A DNA stretch of 56,145 bases from Lenzites betulinus (lineage: Eukaryota; Basidiomycota; Agaricomycetes; Polyporales; Polyporaceae): positions 1 through 56,145 of the forward strand of contig JABYQU010000091.1 in the NCBI GenBank assembly GCA_022264855.1. The letters are read 5' to 3'. The notes beneath the pieces were generated by a model that was not told the DNA's origin, ran no database searches, and saw only the letters and a list, made by a program, of their open reading frames with translations. Positions 33,850-43,556 of this stretch are shown in pieces (position 1 is the stretch's first letter; each line of letters starts with the position of its first letter). The position numbers were made by a program, and so were the translations under genes.

Positions 33850-35478
33850 TCTTGATGGGTTCAAGGGAGGCTGCCTGAGATCGCCGTGGTCAACAAACAC
33901 GCACAGAACGGAGGGGCATAATTTCCACATACCTTGATCTTGAGCTTGCTGTGGGCCACCGCTGTCGAGTATGTGCCCGTTAGAGGCAGAGGGGGTGGCT
34001 GAGTGGTACTGCATAGTACCCGGCAGTTGCCGAAGCGCCGCTCTCGTAAGACCTGCGTCCTAATCGGGAAGTTATACGGAACGCCCGTGCACTTGGGATC
34101 TGGAGCCTCTGCAGAGTACTGAATCCCCTGGTCCATATCCTCTGCTACTATTCTGTGTCACTCGAATGAGTATGCATTATGGAATATTGACGCTCTCACG
34201 TCTTCCAAACTGATTTTCGCCTCAAAAATTCAACCTCCTCCTAGTGGTACGTCTCAACATGGCGGCATTCTCGACAAGCGCTTGTCGTTCTGGATATCAT
34301 TCCGCTCTTTGGGTTCTACAAGGACGGCACCAATGCTTCTGTCACTTATGCAATCCTCCGGTTGTTGCGCACAACCCCAGAATCGCTGATAGCGGGGCAA
34401 CCATGCAGCATCAGTCTGGCTTCCGGGCTTCTCTCTGCGGACTGGAAGTCAGTATATCCTGGAATGGCGTTCACGCGTCAGATGCTGCACCCGCAAATCC
34501 TCGTTGTCAGTCGCTGCGCCGGCGACGTGCGAGCTCCTAGGACCATTTAGCTCGATCAGCACCCGCCTCTGCACGACACCGGCTGAGGGATAGACGGCCT
34601 CGGTGAGTTACACTGCGCCACTCGCCCTCGGGTGGTGTTCGGACCATTTACTATCGCTGCATCAGGCCACAAACACTACGCAGCGGCGCCACGCCCGGGC
34701 ACCAAGGAGCCTCGGATGTTTTGTGCTTCGTCTTCTGCCGTGTGGCCGCCCTTGTCATGCGGTCCTGCTATAGCCCCCAACGCCACCATCTGAAAGTCCA
34801 CGGACAGAATCTCTCCGCGCGTCCCGCGACGCCCATGCACCCTCGACCCTAGCCCTCCCCGGCTGAGCTCCTGGCCGTGGGGTATTGACAGTGCGGCGTG
34901 CGGGCTGCTTGATTGTCGGTCCCACGCTGGACAACCCTTGGGAAGCCCGAGGAAGCACACATATTCGCCGTATGACGCAGCCGCAGAACCTGCCCAACCG
35001 ACCGTCGCGGTCTGATGCTCGTGGTGGGAAGCCTTGGTGTACGTACACCTTGCCGGTCCCTGTCGAATTCCCTCGCGATCTATGACCGTGGTACGGAGGG
35101 AGGCTATGCTGTCCCTGTGCGCCGGGCTGGGAATCATCGTCGCGGCGACTCGAATTTTTGCTCGATATAGCCGGCCGTAGTAGGGCAGAGTAGGGCGGAA
35201 CCTTGCATTCCGATACGAACTAACTTTGACGGATGGCCAGCCGTCCTGGCTGTGGTTACGCGGCAACGCCGATGTCTTAGTTTGTATATCAATATTTAGC
35301 TCCAAGTCATCATGCGAAGGGCGGAAAAGCGGGACGTGAGGCCCTTGGTTGCGTCGACCGAGCTAGCTGCGACCAGAGAGCGGCGTATTGCATACTCGCG
35401 ACGATGCACACGGATACAGCGGTGGTAGACACAGATATACGGTATAACAGAGCCGTGCTATAACAGTAAATGGCGGAC
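33850..35478. other. Unassigned interval between RPL34 and NOP53
   Basis: The part next to RPL34 must hold its promoter. Two stretches look coding-like but I cannot assign them: minus strand 34136 to about 34020, which opens at an ATG and could be an exon, and plus strand about 34258-34548, where two frames each give protein-like sequence and would join only by a one-base shift near 34295. A 209-codon minus-strand frame at 34676-35305 lacks an ATG start and any motif. These may be decayed gene pieces. Confidence 0.4.
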
Positions 35479-37217
35479 TCAATTGTCCCTGTCGAACCGC
35501 TTGTACGAATGCTTCTCGTACTCTTTTGTTTTGTGTCTCGGCTTCCTTGCCCTGAAAATATGCGAGAAGGTTCGTCAGCATCGAACTAGACCTAAACAGC
35601 ATACTCAATGGAGGTACGCACGGGTTGGGCGCATGTGGCTCGATGAGCGCACGGTGCTGCATATTGATGAATCGATCCCGGAACAAGTTGCCCTCAGGCT
35701 AGTGGCCGGTCATCAGTACACCGGGCGGCAGACGGCAAAGATATCTCGGCACACATACCTTGAGACCACGCAGACTTTCGCTGAGTTCCTCACCAAGCTG
35801 CACGTCGATGGTACCCTCAGGCACGATGTGCCGGCCGATGCGCTGACCGGCTAGACCTTGAGTGAGCTTCTCCTCCAGCGCCGCTTGCCTCTGGACGCGG
35901 AGCCGCTCCCGGGTAGCGAGATTGCGAGCGATCGCTTTGCGAAGGAGCTTAGCGGAGTCCACTGTAGCATGCATCCGCCGCCGCGCAAGCTTCTCGGCAA
36001 GTGCTCGTTTCTGCGCGAATATGTATGTGAGCATCCGAGCTGGTGATAGCAGTAATGGCGGGAAACATTACCTCCGCACGTATCCGCTCGGCTGCTCGCC
36101 TCTGCTGCTTCGTCTTTCGGGCGGGCAGCTTCTTCGCGGGCAATGGCTCCGCTTCGTCTGCCTCTTCTGCCTCATCGACCTGCCCGTCCGCCGGTGTGTC
36201 GATAGTCATGCCAGGGACTCCTATCGGATTCGCTACCAGGTCCGCAAACACGACCGCTCTCGCCTCGTTAAACTTCGCCCGGATGGCTTCCACCTCTGCC
36301 GCTTCCCTGATTTTCTGCTCCTCCTTCTCGTGCGCAGTACGGAGAAGCTGTTGGTGCGCCGTTAGCGGTGGGTTGTACGAGGAACCTTCGTGCGGGGAAG
36401 GCACGGCTGCGAGGACGATATGTGATCGGGGATTGTCGAGCTGAGGTGCCTGTATCAAATGCGTTAATACGGCATATCCATAGTGGAAGAGACAGCGTTG
36501 GTGCTAACCTTGACCGTAATTTTCTCGGGTGCGTCTTCCGTCCAGACGTCGTACTCTCCCGCCTTTTTCGCGGCTTCGCTGAGCTCGAGCAAGGCGCTGC
36601 CTTCACCTACTTGATCGGGATCGACATATGCGCCAAACGGGCCCTTCCGAAGTCGCTTTCCCATCCTGAGCAAGCGCGTCTTGTCATCATGGGACACTGC
36701 TTTCCGCTTTTCGGGTTTTGAAGAAGCGGTAGGGCGAGAGAATACAGCGGGTACGGCGGAACGCTCTGATAGGATTTTTGTTGAGGTGAGGACGCGCTCG
36801 GAGAACTTAGGCAGTGTCTTCCTGACTGATCACGAGCAAGTTTTCACCGTTAGACATATTCTTGCACGAGTGCGTAGAGCGGTGGTGACATACTTTGATC
36901 ATCGCCCTGTGTATCGACCTGGAAGAGTTCCTCGTCCTTCTTATTTTGCAGATACGCTCTGCACCCGTCTCCGTCAACATTACATGCACAAGAACATGAT
37001 GATTTGCACCGCACCCAGTGGTTCGTTCCTCCACGCGCAACCCCTCTAGGCCTGCTTCTACGGGCTCTATGTCGACATTTTTCCGCCAGGCGCGCTTGCC
37101 TTTGCGGCTAGTTTGTGTGCGTTGCGCAGGGGCGCCATTGTTAGCACCAGATGTCTTCTTCTTCAATGCGGATGAAGCAGACATAGTTGCAGCAGGGGCA
37201 GTCTTCGTAGAGGCCAT
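35479..37217 (-). CDS. NOP53: Ribosome biogenesis protein NOP53
   Basis: Nucleolar factor that recruits the exosome-associated helicase Mtr4 for late 60S maturation. Seven exons join in frame to 454 aa: 37217-37015, 36958-36894, 36825-36509, 36449-36072, 36010-35759, 35698-35622, 35551-35479. Family landmarks in order: SRKGKRAWRKNVDIEPVE, NKKDEELFQVDTQGDD, RKTLPKFSERVLTSTKIL, VPSPHEGSSYNPPLTAHQQL, RKTKQQRRAAERIRAE, and the C-terminal EGNLFRDRFINMQHRALIEP ending in KEYEKHSYKRFDRDN. The middle has a Glu/Ala/Pro-rich acidic patch. Length matches yeast and human homologues. The start codon lies 108 bp from the divergently oriented tRNA-Gly gene. Confidence 0.95.
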
Positions 37218-37325
37218 GAGGAAGGAGAGAATGAAGCCGGAGGATCGAGCTGCACGCGAGAAAGGCAAAGCAGATTCCGTTGGGCGCTCGGAGCAGTATA
37301 TTCACGCCAAAACCAGCGCTTACAA

Positions 37326-37396
37326 GCATTAATGGGGTAGTGGTAACCTGGGTCGTTGCCATCGACCCGCCGGGGGTTCGATTCCCCCTTAATGCA
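37326..37396 (+). tRNA. tRNA-Gly (anticodon GCC)
   Basis: A 71-nt cloverleaf folds by eye. The acceptor stem is GCATTAA with TTAATGC. The D-arm contains GGGGTAGTGGTA. The anticodon stem is GGTCG with CGACC around the loop TTGCCAT, giving anticodon GCC. The T-arm is GGGGG-TTCGATT-CCCCC, including the canonical B-box GGTTCGATTCC. The discriminator base is A, with no intron. No strong T-run terminator follows; the nearest is CTTTC shortly downstream. The acceptor stem is AU-rich for a nuclear tRNA-Gly, but all stems pair perfectly. Confidence 0.93.
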
Positions 37397-37695
37397 TTGT
37401 CTTTCTGATCCAGTTGACAACCCGCTGGGGGCCAACGGCCGACCCCAGCTACATATAAGGTTGGCCGCATACACGGACCACCTCATGTTACGGGAAGTGA
37501 CAAACAGTGACTGATTGTGACTAAAGGACTTATCCAGGCGCTACCGTTTACTCGATGAAGCGCCCGAGCTACTCAGCGAGACGAAAGGGATTCAAGAGCA
37601 TATATCCGTATGAGTAGTAGACCATATGTATATACAGCTATAGAGTGTTTAATATGTATCATCGACTAGATGTCATGTACAGTAGAGTGTCCCGA

Positions 37696-39890
37696 TTAAT
37701 GTATCTGTGCCATGTCCAAATCTTGTAGCAATCCGGCCGGCAACACACGATGACTATGATATTTCTTACCTGCCCAGGCTGCCTGTTTTCCATTCAAGCC
37801 CTTTGCATATGCATCAATAAAGCGACGAGACCGATTGACATATTTATAAGCATGTGAGCATGACATCAAGATGAGAAGGTAGGACAGTAAGAGACTTACC
37901 GTCGCATTGGCTCGATTTTGATGGAGTCAAGTGCATTCACGACATTCCGCTCGAGTGCTGACTCTTCGCTTGAGGGGGGGTTGAGCCGATACTCCCGCTT
38001 TGCATGGCCCCAGCACTGTTCGATCGGGTTGATCTCGCAATGGAACTTTGGCAGGAACACAACGCGAAAACCCTCAGCCCGACAAACTTGCTCAAGCTCA
38101 GACTCGACATTCATGAAGTCGGGCTCATTGTAAAGCATTCGCCGACAGCAACAGTTTGTGGCGCCTGGTGCGCACTTGAATCCCTTGCACTGCGCTAAGA
38201 CCTTTGACATATTGCCATAGCCGCGTTCTTCCAAGATCACCGCCATCCCCTTGAACTTCCCAGCTTGCCGGTGTCCTTCAGGGAAGTAGAGGTCCTGTAG
38301 TGTGCCATCTGCGAAGCGGGCACCGTGCATACGGATCTTGTGCGTGCATACGGACCCATTAGGTGCGTAAATAGGTTTCCCGGCCTCGTCGCGAAGTGTC
38401 ACCTCGACCCCCCAGTTCTTCCCATCGGCAGGCGTGTTCTTTGGCATTTTGAGAGCAGAGAGGGACCCCTCGGGGCGCTTGAGATGTATGCGAGCATTGT
38501 CATAGTAGAATGTGTGAGTTGCTCCAGTGAAGTGCTGTTTGAGGATGCCCATGGCTTGACGTGCCTGCGCTACAACGTCTTCCCATGTCCAGTAACTGTC
38601 GCGGCCTTTCCCGGGCTTGAAGAGGACGCGTGCCGATAGTGAGCCGTCAGGGGTCTGAAGGAATCCATAGTCGGCAGAGAAGAAGTCTGCGACCATGAGG
38701 GAAGGTCCCTCACCCTTAGCATAGGGTTTGGCGGTCTCCGACTCATGAACCCAGCGAACCTTCCTTCGATCGTTTGCGTAGAAAATTGATTCATCATGGA
38801 ACCAGGCAATCTCCGGTGTCTCGCCCTCAGGAAGCACCGTCTCCTCAACGGACGGGTCGTTTGACGACCAGGAGCGCATCCGTGCCTCCTGCTCGTTCCA
38901 CGCTGGGATGAATATGTTTTGCCGGTAGGCGACAACGTCTTCTCGCTCGTGCCTGTCTGCATATTGACCCTTTGGCTCCTTCTTCTACCGATAGCCCATC
39001 ACGCGCATCCACCGCTGCGCAGTTGCCACAGAAATTGTCTTCTTCAGCCCATGCCTTGCTTTGACGTCCGGCTGATCGAGGTAATGCACAATATCGAGTG
39101 CTCGAACATACTTCCCAACCTCCTGGAGATGAAGCTGGATGTCTTGCATGAGGTCCTCGTCCAGTAAGCGCGACTTCACCCACGTCCCATAAGGATTGAC
39201 AGGAGGGACAGTAGGGTTATTGATGAATGATCGCGTCCACTTCTGTACAGTGCGAGCAAACCAGGGCGGCTTCCCAAGAGTCTGTGCAACTGTCACCGAA
39301 GAAGCTGTCCACGGCCGAGCAGCTGGGTCGTTTGACGTCGCCATGCGGTGCGTATAGAGTTCAAGAAGACTCTTGACAGCAAGAAGTCGCGTCCGAACGA
39401 GAGGATTAAGGTTCGTCTTCTTGTAACCAACCCCAGCGGTCCCGGTAGGCTTCTTGCCCCTTGGTGGCTGCAAGTGAAGCTTTACAGCTTCGAGTGCAAC
39501 AAGCGATGGCTCTAGGGCTGGCGCGGCGATGAAACGCTCGGATTGAATGTGACAGGACATGGTGGGTATGCCGGGGGACGGTCGCTGAGTGGTGAACGAC
39601 TCGGCGGATGATGAGGCACCATATTCAGGTGGGTTTCCGCTGTCATGGGTATCTTCCTCGGGATCTTCATCGCTGCTGTCATCTGACCATTCGTCTTCGT
39701 CGTCTAGGCCCTCATTGGACCGCACCAGGGACCCATCCACTGCTGAAACCGCGTCAAAAGTGCTGGATGGCTCAAAGGTCTCGAAACCATCGATTTGCTC
39801 GGGTTCTGTGCAGAATATGTCGCCAGTCTTGTTTCCAAGGGACCATAAGGAAGAGGGCATGGTAGAGGGGCTTGTAGGGGAGGAGTGCAT
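37696..39890 (-). pseudogene. IS630/Tc1-mariner-like DDE transposase, disabled
   Basis: Transposase of a DDE superfamily common in basidiomycetes. The N-terminal half (39890-38988) has an acidic Ser-rich leader and a helix-turn-helix-like region ending ATAQRWMRVMGYR. A TAG at 38985-38987 interrupts the frame. The same frame continues after it with KGQYADRHEREDVVAYRQ and the catalytic part: FHDESIFY, FYYDNARIHLK and KFHCEINPIEQCWGHAKREY, which supply the D, D and E. Near the end, a donor after EPMRR (GTAAGT at 37894) has no AG acceptor before the expected last exon, VNRSRRFIDAYAKGLNGK, ending at 37696. Nonsense and lost acceptor make this a pseudogene. A first exon may lie between 39900 and 40127, where the retrotransposon begins. 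Confidence 0.82.
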
Positions 39891-40127
39891 GGGGGGGATC
39901 GCTCCAGAAGCGACAACATAGGCTGAGCAGTGAGGCTTGGCCCGGAGGAAGCGATATATGGCAGCACTGGTAAGTGCGCAGAATTTTTGACCTCATTAGA
40001 AGTGCATAGAGGAAGCTGATTGATATTAGATTGTAGTTTATTGAATAGAGCCTCGTCGTTGGGTCCCCCTCTCAGCCGTTTCGCTGCACGAAGATTCTGT
40101 GAGTTGAATAGGCCGTGAGTCAATGCT

Positions 40128-40369
40128 TGTAAGGGACGCTCCGGTGGACTTAGCCCGAGGGCTGGTATTCGTTACCCGTAGAATAACTCATTCTATTATG
40201 TAATACGTAGTCGCGTACGGCGTCCGAGTATTCGGGGCTCGGGCGCCTGGTGGGGCAAGTCTTTTGCCAACGCCCACCATCCTCACGGAGTACGCCGCCT
40301 AATAAAGGCCCGGACCAAGCTACTTCGTTAGGAATTGGGCACGGTAAAAGCACCCACGTGAACTTAACA
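40128..40369 (+). repeat. 5' LTR
   Basis: 242 bp, beginning TGTAAGGGACG and ending ACTTAACA, with an AATAAA polyadenylation-type signal at 40301-40306. It differs from the 3' LTR only at the G in TTCGGGGCTC, where the 3' copy has A. Promoter and transcription start are expected inside it. Confidence 0.97.
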
Positions 40370-40457
40370 CTTTTTTAGCTTTCCGTGAAGCTTTACAGCT
40401 ACGCCTCACTGGGCGACGTACACGTCATCAGTGACTACTGACTATTTCGAATAGAAC

Positions 40458-43400
40458 ATGGAAGTCCCTGGGAACTTCCCGGCCAGCAGCAGAAGGCCAT
40501 CTCGATCGTCGCGCCCGACGACTCCCTCGGGTCCAGTCACCACGAGTGGTGCTGGACCTTACAGGCCGAGTGCCTCCAGGCGGGAATCGCCTACACAAAC
40601 AGGCTCTCAGGCTGCGACTAGAGCCCATAGTCGCGTAGATCGCCGCGAGTCATACCAATTTCCCCGGGTGTCGCCGGGATCTACTCCGGAGGATGTGCCA
40701 ACAGCTAGTCAGCTGGGATTGAGCTCTGCCCTACATGTGGAAACCACGAGGGGCAGGACTTCCGCGGCCGACAAGGGCAAGGGCCGGGCCGCTCCACGGC
40801 CGTCATCTCGAACTGAAGGATACCATTCGGCACGAGTGTCCAATGTATCTGTGAGATCTCGACCGCCTAGTCAGTTAGACAAGGAGGCCGAGCCGGTAGA
40901 TGATATGCCGGTAGGCATGGTTAGTCCCCGGTCCTCACCAATAATTGGCCCAAACATGGCTATAAGCCAGTCGTCAGCACTTCAGCTGGTATCATTGTTA
41001 CAGGCGTCGAGACGCAGATTTTCGACGCTGCGCCTGGAAGTGCAACGAGCAGAGGACGAGCTTAATGCTCAAGTATCCGACCTACTGGGAAGAATCGCCG
41101 AAGACGGCGAAGATGGAGACATCCCGGAAGGATATGCTGATGTGCATGTTGAAACGCCCGCAGTAGACGTTTCCCAAGGATCTCCTAGGCAATGGCATCG
41201 GGACGAGGAGGACGAGGTAGAAGGGGAACTATTGGACGCTGCCTCGGAAGTAGGACAGTCGGACGAGGATGTTGATCCTCATGAAAGGCTGAAACACGGC
41301 CGGCTCCAACGGCTAACCGCAGCTGGACTAGCTAAGTCCGACGTGTCTGGGCCCTCCAGAAGTGCGCCTGCTCCGCCCAATAACACGCCGTTATTGTCGG
41401 CTACAACCACTCGTAGCCCGCTGGACATTCCAGAGCCACGAAGAAGCGTGGCATTCGACTCCGCTAACTTGCGCCGCAGACGTACTGGAGCCGCGGAAGG
41501 CCGCGATGAATCGTCCGCTTCGACTACGCCATTTCGGCGTACCACCATGCCTTCAATCTCCGTATTCGCCAGAGCGGACCCTTTACGGTCCCGCCGATCC
41601 ATGGCCCCTTCTCGATTTCTGGACAATCGGATGAGCTCAGCGGCGGGGCAAACGCCTGGTGCCATGGCTGGACGGGACGATCTGGCCTACCTTGTGCCTG
41701 AAAACGGACCCAGGGATATACAAGGCGTCCAACGTATATTGGACATGATTCAAGAGTCGGTAGCCGACCCACCTACCACGGCGCCGCCAGCATATCTTAA
41801 AGTAGCCAAATTGGCGGTGCCCAAGGCATTTGAGGGCAAGGATGACCCAGATGGGTTTATAGTTTGGCTCCAGAATCTGCTGGAATACTTTAGTACATTA
41901 CGAATTACAGGTCCTGAGCTGGACGGGGATCGAGTGCGAATATTAGGCACCTGCCTGGGCGGCGACGCAGCCACTTGGTTCCAGAATACCATTCGATCCC
42001 CTTCACGCGATAAACGCGATTGGTGGTTTGACGAGGCCATCGTCGGCCTATATCGCCGGTTTATACATCGGGACATCCATATGGTCGCCGCTCATGAATT
42101 TGAACAATTGCAGTATAGTGCCGAGAAGGGCGGAGTTGCCTCGTTATACGAACGATTACTATATCATGCAGAGCGCATGTGGGAGACTCCCACTCAGTTC
42201 CAACAACGTCAGAAATTCATGGACGCGTTGCCCGACCGATTCGAGGAATTGTTGACTGTATATAACGGCCTGTCCGTGCAGTATAATTCATTGACGGAGC
42301 TGTATCAAGCAGCATTGGACCTAGAGCAAAACTCACGGTCTATGGCAATGCGCCGAAAGTCGAGGACATCGACTGCAGCACACCCTGCTAGTAGCAAGAG
42401 TGCTAATGACCACAAGGGTAATAAACCCAAGGAGGACGCGGAGAAGGGAGCCTCGCGACCTGTTCGCAGCGTGTCTAGGGGGTTTGGTAGGCGAGGATTT
42501 CGAGGCGTGAATGCCTCAAATAAGCCCTCAGCTCCGCCTGCTGCGCCTCATGCCCCTCAACAACGGACTGATAAGCCGAATGCCAGTAAAGCGACTGTGA
42601 AATGTTTTGCATGTGGACAGATAGGTCATTATGCGGCCGACCCCACTTGTCCCAAATTCAATCAGCGAGGAATCGCTGGGCCGAAGATGTTTGCACAAAG
42701 AGTAGTGGATGACAATTCGGACCATGAGAATAGCGGGCTAAACGCTCAGGCAGCCTCAGACGAGAAAGCCTTGGAAGCTAGTGAATACGAAGCCGAAGGG
42801 CTCATGGAAGAGGAAACATATCCCGATGAGGATGAGTATCCCCAGTCTGAACCGGGCTACGGCGGATCGCAGTACGAAAGCGATGTGAACGAGGCGGACT
42901 CGCCAGGCGAAATAGACGATTACGGGGACGCCGTATTATTTGGGGCCATGAGGGTAGAGTCCCTACGAAACGATGGTGTCGGTGAGGCCGAACGGCTTAA
43001 TAGCATGGCCGTAGCGAGAGACAAGGGCTTGAGGCACGCATGGTTATACGACGCTAAAGTGCGAAAGGCCACGGATGATGGGGATCAACCACAACGGAGG
43101 CTAGACAGCCAGCGTACATTATGCGCCGAACTATGGATAAACAACGTCAAGGCGCTTGTGCTGTTTGACTCTGGGTGTACTACGGATTCTATTACTCCGG
43201 AATTTGCCTATATCTGCAAAGCTAGCAGGGTTGATTTGAAGGAGCCAGTAGGGCTTCAACTGGGCACGAAGGGTAGCAAGACCCGCATTAATTTTGGTGC
43301 AAGGGCTACTTTGACAGTGGGAACTGTTAAGAAAGAACAATACTTCGACGTTGTCGACATAGACCGATACGATGCCATACTGGGAACAGTGTTTTGTCGC

Positions 43401-43550
43401 GAGCATGGAGTGCTCTTAGATTTTGGCCGTGACCAGATAGTGGTCAGAGGAACGGTGATACCGTTATTCAAAGAACCAATTATCAATACGGCGATGAAGG
43501 AGTATAGGCCAGGGAATCGCGTGCCGAACAAGGCTAATCCTGTCAAATAG
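40458..43550 (+). CDS. Gag-protease polyprotein of the chromovirus
   Basis: A 1030-residue ORF coding for the capsid, nucleocapsid and aspartic protease of the retrotransposon particle. Residues 1-430 are disordered, rich in Ser, Arg and Pro. Residues about 445-630 are the Ty3/Gypsy capsid-type domain (LAVPKAFEGKDDPDGFIVWL through ALDLEQNSR). A zinc knuckle lies at 716-731 with Cys716, Cys719, His724 and Cys731, so the last spacing is six residues instead of the usual four. An acidic linker leads to the protease, with active-site Asp904-Ser905-Gly906 in LFDSGCTTDS and the flap/ILGT region DAILGTVFCREHGV. The stop is UAG, followed by GGG, and pol continues in the same frame six bases later. 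The ATG at 40458 is 88 bp after the LTR. Confidence 0.95.
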   Translation: MEVPGNFPASSRRPSRSSRPTTPSGPVTTSGAGPYRPSASRRESPTQTGSQAATRAHSRVDRRESYQFPRVSPGSTPEDVPTASQLGLSSALHVETTRGRTSAADKGKGRAAPRPSSRTEGYHSARVSNVSVRSRPPSQLDKEAEPVDDMPVGMVSPRSSPIIGPNMAISQSSALQLVSLLQASRRRFSTLRLEVQRAEDELNAQVSDLLGRIAEDGEDGDIPEGYADVHVETPAVDVSQGSPRQWHRDEEDEVEGELLDAASEVGQSDEDVDPHERLKHGRLQRLTAAGLAKSDVSGPSRSAPAPPNNTPLLSATTTRSPLDIPEPRRSVAFDSANLRRRRTGAAEGRDESSASTTPFRRTTMPSISVFARADPLRSRRSMAPSRFLDNRMSSAAGQTPGAMAGRDDLAYLVPENGPRDIQGVQRILDMIQESVADPPTTAPPAYLKVAKLAVPKAFEGKDDPDGFIVWLQNLLEYFSTLRITGPELDGDRVRILGTCLGGDAATWFQNTIRSPSRDKRDWWFDEAIVGLYRRFIHRDIHMVAAHEFEQLQYSAEKGGVASLYERLLYHAERMWETPTQFQQRQKFMDALPDRFEELLTVYNGLSVQYNSLTELYQAALDLEQNSRSMAMRRKSRTSTAAHPASSKSANDHKGNKPKEDAEKGASRPVRSVSRGFGRRGFRGVNASNKPSAPPAAPHAPQQRTDKPNASKATVKCFACGQIGHYAADPTCPKFNQRGIAGPKMFAQRVVDDNSDHENSGLNAQAASDEKALEASEYEAEGLMEEETYPDEDEYPQSEPGYGGSQYESDVNEADSPGEIDDYGDAVLFGAMRVESLRNDGVGEAERLNSMAVARDKGLRHAWLYDAKVRKATDDGDQPQRRLDSQRTLCAELWINNVKALVLFDSGCTTDSITPEFAYICKASRVDLKEPVGLQLGTKGSKTRINFGARATLTVGTVKKEQYFDVVDIDRYDAILGTVFCREHGVLLDFGRDQIVVRGTVIPLFKEPIINTAMKEYRPGNRVPNKANPVK

Positions 43551-43556
43551 GGGAGC

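Noticed and set aside
33960..34030. Possible second tRNA (GGGTGGCTGAGTGGTA-like D-arm text)
   Set aside because: No matching acceptor stem or TTCGA T-loop follows at the right distance.
34676..35305. 209-codon minus-strand frame
   Set aside because: It starts at TTG rather than ATG and shows no motif; kept only as a remark in the interval description.
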